Assembly: GCA_946122785.1 (NCBI GenBank) | Contig: CAMGYJ010000006.1 | Location: 46,086,066-46,150,065 of the forward strand | From: Linum tenue | Lineage: Eukaryota > Streptophyta > Magnoliopsida > Malpighiales > Linaceae | Direction: 5' to 3' | DNA length: 64,000 nucleotides | Shown: positions 56,370 to 64,000 of the stretch, one piece after another | How positions within the stretch are numbered: the first letter of the stretch is position 1 | Layout of the letters: each line of letters opens with the position of its first letter | The notes under the pieces: model-generated | Seen by the model: the letters and a program-made list of their open reading frames with translations, nothing else | What the model was told of the DNA's origin: nothing | Databases searched by the model: none | Position numbers and translations under genes: made by a program

Positions 56370-57130
56370 ATGAGGATCCTTAGCTATAACTGTCGTTGTC
56401 TAGGAAACATACTACAATTCGAGCTTTGAGGTTGCTATTGTGACAAGCTTCCCCGTAGGCTGTTTTTTTTTTTTAGCAAAGCAGATGTGTGACAAGAATG
56501 AAGAAATCATACGGAATCTAGGCTTCCCCGCAGGAGCATGTGATGTCTGTCGTGGTGGTCGAGCTTTTGGTATTAGCATATATGGTGTGTAGAGGAAGTG
56601 ACTATTACAGTCATATCTGATTCCGCTAATCATTTTGACGCTAAGGTGGAGCAATCGCAGTACGTGACCTGGCAATTTTTGGGACTCTACGGATGTTCAT
56701 AGGGAATGGACAAGCACCAAACATGGGATTTGTTACAAGCTCTTGCGAGGCGATGGACAGGTCCTTTGATTTTTGGGGGAGGGGGGAGATTTCAACTAAA
56801 TTATATCGGACCACGAGAAGAAAGGGGGAAATTTCGCTGACAAGAATGAGATGACTGGGTTTGCATACTGTCTCACGGAGATTGGGCTTGAGGACCTGGG
56901 TTTCCAATGGTATCCGTTTACTTGGGAGAATCGGCAAATGGCGGGTGGCTATATTGAGGAAAGATTGGACCGTTTTGTAGCACATGGGGAGTGGAGAAAA
57001 GTTTGTGGCCAAATGCATGAATATCACACCTGGATAGTAATCGCTCGGACCATCGACCAATTTTCTGTGAGATGAATGGAGAGGAAGACGAGGAAGTGAA
57101 ATGGGGATGGTCTTTTCATTCTCAACCACA
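56370..57130 (+). pseudogene. LINE ORF2, endonuclease domain
   Basis: The ATG at 56370 gives MRILSYNCRCLGN, the typical plant L1 ORF2 start. GDFN lies at 56785-56796, followed by GFAYCLTEIGLEDLGF and FTWENRQMAGGYIEERLDRF. Frame changes and stops break it. Confidence 0.75.
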
Positions 57131-57539
57131 TTGGGTTAAGCATTCGGAGTGGATGGAAACAGTAGCAGGAGCATGGTCCTCGGCTGAAGGGAATGTCTTC
57201 CACAAAATTTTGTAGGTCCAATCGCAGTCGGATGGATGGAGTAGAGTATCTTTCCCCAATTTATCGGAAGCAGAATGAGTGGATAAGAAGGGTGATGAAG
57301 GCGCTTGAATGGAGAGAGCCAACTAATGAAGTCCTCAACCAGCGGGCTATACTGCCGAAAGAATTAGAAGATGTGGAAAATAATGAAGAGATCTTTTGGA
57401 AGCAACGTTCAAGGGCAGACTGGCTAGGAGAAGGAGATAAAAATACCATTTTTTTTTCTTAAAAAGCATCAGCTAGAAGGAAAAGAAACTCAATTAAGAA
57501 ACTCAAAGATGACTCAGAACGATGGTGGAAGGGAAACAA

Positions 57540-58420
57540 TTAAATCTCAGAGTGTATGTTGGAGTACTTTGGTCAACTTTTTAAAGCTGGGAACCACCCT
57601 CTTCAGTCCTCGGTTTTGGATTCCGTGAATGGTCGAGTAGGAGAGGAGGAAAAAGTGGAGCTTGTGAGACCTGTCACTCGGGAGGAAATCTTTGCAGTGT
57701 TCCGACAGATGGACGAAAGGAAAGCGCCGGGGGCATATGGACTTTTGGTTTTTTACGAACTTCTAGCACATTATCGAAGATGATATGATGGAACTGGTTA
57801 CCTCGATATTCAAAACTGGCCCGATCCACTTAATCACACATTGATCTATCTAATCCCCAAGGTTAAAGACCCAAAGATGTCGAAGGAGTTTCGTCCCATT
57901 GCTCTATACAACGTCTTGTATAAGATACTTGCAAAGGTGATGGCGAATCGACTGAAGGGCATACTTGACAAGATAATTTCTATGGAGCAATCAACGCTAG
58001 TTCCTGGTCGGTTTATTGCAGATAATATTATGGCAGCTTTCGAATGTTTCCACTATGAAAAAGAAAACACAGAACAAGACAGGGCTTCTTCGCAGCGAAG
58101 AAAGATATGGCTAAAGCATACGATTGGGTGGAATGGTGGTTTTTGGAAGGGATAATGCGAAGAAAGGGTTTCTCGGATTATTGGGTTTGCCTCGTGATGA
58201 TGTGTGTAATGTTTGTCACATACTACATCCTTGTGAAGGGAAATCGTTCGCAGCAGCTAGTACCGAGGAGAGGGTTCCGTCAAGGAGACCCTCTTTCAAC
58301 GTATTTATTTTTGTTGGTGGTGGAGGGGTTGTCATGCTACACCTCGACATCAGCCCAAGAGGGCCCCATTGATCTCGCACCTTCTTTTGCTGACAATTCT
58401 ATATTTTTTACCTAGCTACT
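57540..58420 (+). pseudogene. LINE ORF2, reverse transcriptase domain
   Basis: Recognisable blocks: VTREEIFAVFRQMDERKAPG, IYLIPKVKDP, FRPIALYNVLYKILAKVMANRL, SMEQSTLVPGRFIADNI, GFRQGDPLSTYLFLLVVEGL. The catalytic Y/F-A-D-D box reads FADN, so the second Asp is lost. Several frame changes. Confidence 0.85.
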
Positions 58421-58899
58421 GTCAAGGAGAGCATGGAATTGCGCCAAATTCTTGGAGATAAAAGAAGGCTCTTTTGGAAGTCGGAAGTTACTTTTTGATC
58501 ATATGTGAAGCCTCATCAGAAGTTGTTGGTCAGCTCGACCCCGGGGATGCAAACTGTTGATAAACATGATAAATACAAGGGTTTAGTTACGCAGGTGGGG
58601 AGATCAAAGAAGGCTCTCTTCTTCTACCTAAAGGAATGTCTAAGGAAGAAGCTATCGGAGTGGAAGAACTGAACGATGTTGGCAGCGGCAAGAGAAATGT
58701 TGATCAAATTTGTTGCCCAGTACCAATTGATGCACACGATGGCTATTTTCAAAGTGCCAGAAGGAATCATTGATGAAATCCATGGAATGATTATGAAATT
58801 TTAGTGGGGGAAACAAGGAGAAGAACGAAGAATACCATGGATTGCCCATGAATCTTTGATCCGACCCAAATTGAAATGGGCATTGGTTTCCTTGATTTG

Positions 58900-60030
58900 T
58901 GTGACTTCAACCTTTCTCTTTTGGCTCACTAGATTTGGAGACTGTATCAACATCCAGTCTCCCTTATCAACGAGGAGTGGAAGCAATGGGACGAGACGCT
59001 TCTTGAAAGTTATTTCCCAACAAAGATGGTGATTTTCATTCGTCAAATCCCATTACGAGACACTTGTGATCAAGGTAGGATGATATGGGCGGATAGTCGA
59101 GATGAAGACTTTGTGGCGAGAGATGGTTATCATAAATGGCTAAAAGATGTATGGGCGGAACATGGAGACCAAGAGGCGAGTGATATAGCACTTTGGAAGT
59201 GTCTATGGTCTCTTAGCATACCTCCAAAAATCATAGTGTTTTTTTGGAGCCAGGGACTCGCTTGCAATAGGTGATCAAGTGAGTAAAAGAAGTACACGCC
59301 GAGGATGCATATCCCTTCTGCAATTTTAAGGAAAAACAAATACATCTCTTTGGTGAGTGCACTTGGGTGACAAGAAGCCTCACATGCCAGACACTGTACA
59401 TGGAATGGGTGGCAAAGGTGGCCGAAGTAGTGTCGACTAAGATAATGGAGGATTGGAGTGTGCTTTTGTGGTCATTATGAAAGGAACGCAATACCCATCT
59501 TTGTAATGGCATGAAGATGGAGGAGAGTGGTATTGTTCCTCGGGCAGTTGCGTACCTTGATGAATACCGACACCAAATCCTAGACCAACAAATACTTTCT
59601 CCAGAGGTGGAGAAGAAGTGGCCGAAACCTCCTTTGGGGAAAATAAAATTCAAGAAGGATGTTGGTTTTAGTGTGGATGGTGTTGGGCTGGAGTGGTCAT
59701 TCGAGACCGTGATGGTAGGTTTATCTTGGCTGCGACAAAGAAGGTGCGAGGGAAGTATGAGGCAACGATGGGAGAAGCTCTAGCAATGGAACTTGACTTG
59801 CAGCTAGCTCTTCAATATCAACTAGGGACGCCGTTTTGGAAACAGACTGCCGACAGTCATTAACTACATCAGGGAAGCTCGTGTGGTCCATACCAAGTTG
59901 GGGACCATTGTGACCAGTATCAAAAACTTATTGCAGGGAGAAGACGCTGGCACAATCCAGCATGTTAGAAGGAGTGCGAATGAAGCAGCACATATTATGG
60001 CGCATACGGAAACTAGATGAAGTGAGACGG
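58900..60030 (+). pseudogene. LINE ORF2 C-terminus (zf-RVT and RNase-H-like remnants)
   Basis: The piece 59026-59274 (WKCLWSLSIPPKIIVFFW) matches the zf-RVT region that follows RT in plant L1 elements. The following pieces to about 60030 (KWPKPPLGKIKFKKD, an RNase-H-like start) are weaker. The 3' end reaches the A-run at 60132. Confidence 0.65.
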
Positions 60031-60153
60031 GGGTCTAGTTTGATAGGCCACCGATGAGTATAATTGAACAACCAAAGCTTGATGATGTAGCTATGGCAGT
60101 TAATTAATAATGATGAGTGCATATTTCCGGGAAAAAAAATCACTAATATACTC

Positions 60154-60950
60154 GCCATTATTATAGGTATTTTTGGTTTAGGTTTAGTGATTTATGGTCA
60201 AAGTCATGAGTATCGCTTTTGTTTTTCATAGTCGGGGTATTATAGTAATTGTAAAGTCCCATTTAATTTAGCCCTATTTGTTGTTATGTCCAGCCATCGC
60301 TGAATTCGATAGTGTAAATTTGAGTGAATCACCAAGCACGCATCTACAATGCTTGTTATGAATTATGATTAGATCATAGCCTTTCTTCGAGCATGCTCTG
60401 TCTTGCGGAGGCGGTCACTTGACAACCATCGGAAAGATGTGGGTCTTCATTAGGAGTGATTTTTAGCAAATGATTTATAAACACTAGTTTCCAATTCATT
60501 GTGACTAGAATCCCAATTTCCCACTATTCTGGGTAGTTCTATCGCTCACATGTACAACGGTGTTTTTCTGGTCTTCAGTGATTGGCTTTTTCATCTTCTT
60601 CTCAAATGAATGTCATTGGTTGTTCAAGGGCTCTCTAATGTGTTTGGTTTTCAGTTCGAATTGACTATTTATCACCTCAGTTGTGAGTTTTTAAGTCTCC
60701 CGATAATAGGGCTTTAAAAGTATTAACTCGAGCATTAAACGAACTAATTACCTTATTGGATTAAGTTGATTTGAGGGTCTTTAATATCCCTTTGAAAAGC
60801 CCATTCATAGCACATATTACAGACGAAATCTAAAAGGATTGAAGGAGAACATTAATAGGGATGTTATTCCATTTACTGAAATTCAACGATTCCTCTAGCC
60901 GCAAATCCTTATCCCAGGTTATCGATACCCCTATCTAGAAGAGAACTTGG
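60154..60950. other. Unassigned flank of the LINE
   Basis: AT-rich, with no open frame or repeat match visible in this window. It may be earlier ORF2 sequence of the older LINE that becomes recognisable at 60955. Confidence 0.3.
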
Positions 60951-60954
60951 GAAG

Positions 60955-61095
60955 ATCGAATCCCCCCTAGGTTGAAATTCTTATGATGGTATTATATAAG
61001 AGTGGTATTGCCAACAATTTGGCTCTTCAATCCCGGGGTGTAAATTTCCTTCTGCGATGTCGCGTTTGTTGGGTATATGATGCGTTGGATCGAGC
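60955..61095 (+). pseudogene. Second LINE remnant: zf-RVT part, left of LTR G
   Basis: LYKSGIANNLALQSRGVNFLLRCRVC followed by YD.LD resembles the zf-RVT zinc region of plant L1 ORF2. The match appears to resume at about 62620 after LTR G. Confidence 0.45.
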
Positions 61096-61109
61096 TTTAA
61101 ATTTATTAG

Positions 61110-62610
61110 TTGAAGCACACTCTAGTCATTCCTAGCAAATCCAAGTATAACTAAGCTAGCAATGTAGTAAAGTGGCTCGGTCGTATTCCAACGGCACCTT
61201 AAGCTTATTATTACTTCTCTCTGGAGTGCTATCTAATCAAATCAAAAGGTTAAGTGAAGTTCTAATCTAACCTAACTAAAAACAAAACAAACAACCAACC
61301 AAGTGCTTGGGAGATCGCTAGAAATGAGATGGTTTCCTAGGATTGAATTCCTCTAGCTATAGTTTTGGGTTTTCCAGATCAGGTGCATAATTCGCTCAAG
61401 TGAGGGTTTCAATGATTACTTTGCCTCGTCCTAGTATGCTCATAGAGGCCCATTGTCACCTCGGTCAAAGCTCACATACTAAGGAATTACCACTAGTTCC
61501 TCTCAATGGGTTTAGCCTATCATGCACACCAAAGCGATGGATCGATGATGCTTGCATCATCTCTAGCATTGTCTCATGAGGGAATTCCTCTAGTAGCGGT
61601 TCGGTCGCCTCTTCCGCTAAAAGAAACCCTAAGATCATTAATCTACCTCCAATTAGCCTTAAGGCGCTCACTAGTCTAATCCTAAAACTTCCACCTAATT
61701 CTGTAGAATCAATTTGACTAGTACACAAGAATTGGGAGACAATCCCAAGCATAATCAAGTATAGATGAAGCATTCACAAACCCATAACAAACTATAAACT
61801 AGGGTTCATCTTTCCTAAACAACCAATGGGATTCAAGTCATAGAGAGAGAGAGCGAGACAGAGAGAGAAAATACAAACTAAGAAGAGGAGGAATGGTGTA
61901 AATCATCATCTTCTCCTTGGATTGAACCTTCTTCTTGCTTCTTAGGCTAATTGGATCTTACTCAAATTTCTCCCAAGGTTTTCCTCTCTAAAACCAAACC
62001 CTAATTTTCTCACTTTAGGTCGGCTCCCTTGACAAATCCAGCAGCTTTTCTATTTATAGGTCTTGGAAATCTTGGGCAAGTTTACGGCCAAGGGCTGAAA
62101 GATCATGGCCATGGCTGGCTGTGATGGTCCTCAATCTTCAGCTTCATCGAATAGGATTGGAAGGGAGGGGGATCGTGCCCTGAGTTCGCGGCCCCAAACT
62201 AGGTCTCGCGGTCGTGATCTTTATAGTGGCTTCCTTCAACATGGCCTGCAATCCGCCTAGCGCAACTCTCTGTCCATTCATTGACGCTTCCTCCTAAAGT
62301 TCACGCCCATCGATCCGTAGTTTGCGGTTGCGATCTTCTAGCTGTGGCCCGCAATCCTCTGGCTTGATTTCAATGGCTGCTTTCTCGGCCGCGATCCTGC
62401 TCCTTAGGCTGCGATCTTTGTGTTTGCTCTTTTTCACCCAATTGTCCTACACATTAGTCTTGTTTTCTCCCCTTTTTCGCTTGTAATGTCAAGTTCAACA
62501 TAAAACGACACAATACAACAAGGAGAAACGATCTATGCTACAAATGACATTTTAAAGATCAATTGTTGCTGAAAAATGAATACAAAATAACACCTTTTTG
62601 GGTGTTATCA
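61110..62610 (-). repeat. LTR G (solo or fragment), minus strand
   Basis: On the minus strand it starts TGATAACACCCAAAAAGG at 62610, with the hairpin ATAACACC/GGTGTTAT. CGCGGTCGTGATC-type words lie at 62100-62400, and TATAAATAG (about 62049-62057) follows them on the minus strand, as in E. No PBS or internal region follows and no clear TSD was found (right flank GAACA); the left end is approximate. Confidence 0.6.
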
Positions 62611-62619
62611 GAACATCAA

Positions 62620-62866
62620 GAGACCATAAAAAAAAATGTTCTTTCATTGCCCCCTGTCATCATGCTATGGACTTTCGAGGGAATAAGCAATTTACTTGCC
62701 TCCACCCCAATTGTGAACTTTAATATATGGTGGTGACATGTTATGCTTACTGAAAACTTCCAAATTCTCTCATGCGTTTGTCTACTATGGAGAATATGGA
62801 AATCTCGTAATAAAGTGGTTTTTGAGTATGCTCAACCACATGTCCGTTCTCTTTCCCTTCAAATTC
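62620..62866 (+). pseudogene. Second LINE remnant, right of LTR G
   Basis: Pieces such as LSREISNLLASTPIVNF and LLWRIWKSRNKVVFEYAQP match the region between zf-RVT and RNase H of plant L1 ORF2. It ends abruptly at the putative MULE terminus. Confidence 0.6.
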
Positions 62867-64000
62867 GGCTAAATTGCAAGTTTGGTCACTCGAATTGCTA
62901 CAAAATTTCACGTTTGGTCACTCAAATTCGTTTATTCCATTCGTAGTCACTTAAATTAGTTGAAAAATCCAAGTTCAGTCACTCTCCGTTAACCTCCGTC
63001 AGACTCTGTTAGTGCCGTCAGTTAACTGCTGACGTGGCTAACAGAGATGCCTAGTCACCCAATTAAAAAAAAATCCATCTGTCACTTTATTATAACCCAG
63101 ACACATAAGATACCCGAACCGAATCGAACCCGTGACCCATCCACCCTTCTTCTTCTTCCTCTATACCCTGCTTCCGCCGCCGCCGGGGATTTCACCTCGA
63201 TCTCCCTGCTGCAGCCCCCGCTGCCGGATCTAGATTCGCGACCAATTCCTTGCCCGGGCTCCGACTCCATCAGATGAAAACACCATGGCGCTTTCTCCAG
63301 CGGAAGTGGTGAACGGGAACAAGAGTGGCAACGCGATGGCGACGGAGGACAACGAGATCGGAGATTCGTCCAAGATGAGCAGCAGGAAGAAGGCGGGGCT
63401 CGCGGTGGGGCTAGTGGTCGCCGGCTCTGCTCCCGATTCTTTTCTCCTTGCCGATTCAACTCCCCTCTCTCCTCTCACTGAGCAACAAGAAACGAAAAAG
63501 GGTGATTCCACTCCCCTCTCCAATCTCCTTGCCGATTCACTCCCCTCTCTGATCAATGGTGGAAGTGCAGCAAAGCGCTTTCGTCAACTCCCTCCTCGCC
63601 AATGACAAGGTCCTAATTCTTCCTCGCCATCGTCAATCTTCCGTGCATCTGGTTGAGCAGTGAAGAAGAAGACGACCAGCCTTGTTGTTCAAATAGGGCG
63701 ATGAACTGGAGATCTGAAAGTGGTGATTCGGCGATGACGGGTTGGGCGATGGCGTTGATGGGAACCTCCTGGACCTTACTTCGGCGAAAGCCCTCTTGCC
63801 CTGGTAAGCGTTTTGGTTTGGAGAGCTTTGTCTGGAAACCTCAAAGTAATCCCGACGAGGATCCTCGATCGAGATTCAACTTGTTTAGCCTCTTCCATGA
63901 ATCAATCTCAGGTCGGAGTTCGCTTGAGAGAAGATGAGGGAGGGAGATGGAGGAAACAGAGCCATGGCAGAAGAGAGAGAGAGAGAGAGAGAGAGAGGGA
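62867..64000. mobile_element. Candidate Pack-MULE (one end in window)
   Basis: GGCTAAATTGCAAGTTTGGTC at 62867 resembles a Mutator-like terminus, followed by about four short direct repeats of GTTTGGTCACTC type (62880-62990) and GCTGACGTGG near 63030. It then switches to GC-rich, exon-like DNA. The other terminus lies beyond the window, so neither inverted repeat nor TSD can be tested. Confidence 0.45.
63285..63605 (+). CDS. Unassigned 106-aa ORF in captured-gene-like DNA
   Basis: It starts with an ATG in ACACCATGGCG context after a CT-rich leader. The protein is Ser/Ala/Pro-rich with KKAGLAVGLVVAGSA, which could be a short hydrophobic stretch after a basic KK, and two SxxLLADS-type repeats. 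GC content is clearly higher than in the surroundings. I do not recognise the family; an antisense frame (63082-63459) is equally open, so coding status is uncertain. A further open frame (63653-63937) is likewise unassigned. A GA repeat closes the window (63973-64000). Confidence 0.3.
   Translation: MALSPAEVVNGNKSGNAMATEDNEIGDSSKMSSRKKAGLAVGLVVAGSAPDSFLLADSTPLSPLTEQQETKKGDSTPLSNLLADSLPSLINGGSAAKRFRQLPPRQ

Larger units (their letters stand above)
27957..60139 (+). mobile_element. L1-type LINE, split by nested LTR elements
   Basis: AATCACTAATATACTC occurs at 27941-27956 and 60138-60153; the leading AA may belong to the A-tail, giving a TSD of 14-16 bp. The 3' end is an A-run (60132-60139). 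Without element A the LINE is about 5.4 kb, close to full length, with a 5' UTR, ORF1 and ORF2. All coding parts are decayed. It forms the outermost layer of the nest. Confidence 0.9.

Noticed and set aside
61110..62610. Solo LTR with TSD for LTR G
   Set aside because: The right flank is GAACA, but no matching 5-mer was found before a plausible left terminus; the left boundary is unclear.
63285..63605. Lectin-receptor-kinase fragment (KKAGLAVGL resembles a juxtamembrane region)
   Set aside because: The resemblance covers only a few residues; no lectin or kinase motif is present.

Overview
The window is plant nuclear DNA and consists almost entirely of transposable elements nested in one another. 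Evidence for a flowering plant: Athila-type and Tat/Ogre-type Ty3/gypsy retrotransposons, primer-binding sites matching tRNA-Asp and initiator tRNA-Met, L1-type LINE remnants, a hAT-type MITE and GT..AG introns. I see no bacterial operon, rRNA, tRNA gene or CRISPR array, and no confidently intact host gene. The repeat load suggests heterochromatin; the species cannot be told.

Layout. 1-6730 is the 3' half of a plus-strand Athila-like element (el.1): integrase, an env-position ORF, a long 3' UTR and the 3' LTR. 6731-8330 is a repeat (R1) carrying a putative minus-strand exon, followed by promoter-like DNA, a hAT MITE (8790-9483, 8-bp TSD) and a SINE-like tRNA-derived stretch. 9697-12641 is part of a minus-strand non-autonomous LTR element (F). 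12642-18667 is a Tat/Ogre-like element with a gag remnant, a 3' UTR containing a tandem repeat of about 90 bp, and a partial LTR. 18667-26718 is a second minus-strand non-autonomous element (E), its 3' LTR interrupted by R3. 26719-27443 is an LTR piece (H).

27957-60139 is a nest whose levels are each marked by target-site duplications. A LINE (27957-60139, TSD of 14-16 bp) contains deleted LTR element A (28352-55092, TSD GGTGT). Element A contains non-autonomous element B (28995-47696, TSD ATATC/TTATC) and, separately, gag-protease element D (49927-54790, TSD CATTT). Element B contains the full-length Athila-like element C (32088-45072, 12,985 bp, TSD ACAAA). Beyond the nest lie an older LINE remnant, an LTR piece (G, to 62610) and, from 62867, a candidate Pack-MULE running off the window.

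The most interesting layer is non-coding. El.1 and C each appear to carry a second, internal promoter for the env-position ORF: tandem palindromic words, a TATA box, a candidate 5' splice site and an acceptor just before the ATG. The palindromes (core CGGYCG) also occur in the LTRs, and their flanks differ between families while remaining symmetric. The elements also share RNA hairpins with compensatory changes: one lies exactly 43 nt after the pol stop in both autonomous copies and is also found in non-autonomous B and E. Together with a 3' UTR of about 1.4 kb that is better conserved than the LTRs, this suggests a shared cis-acting toolkit by which the non-autonomous elements use the autonomous machinery.
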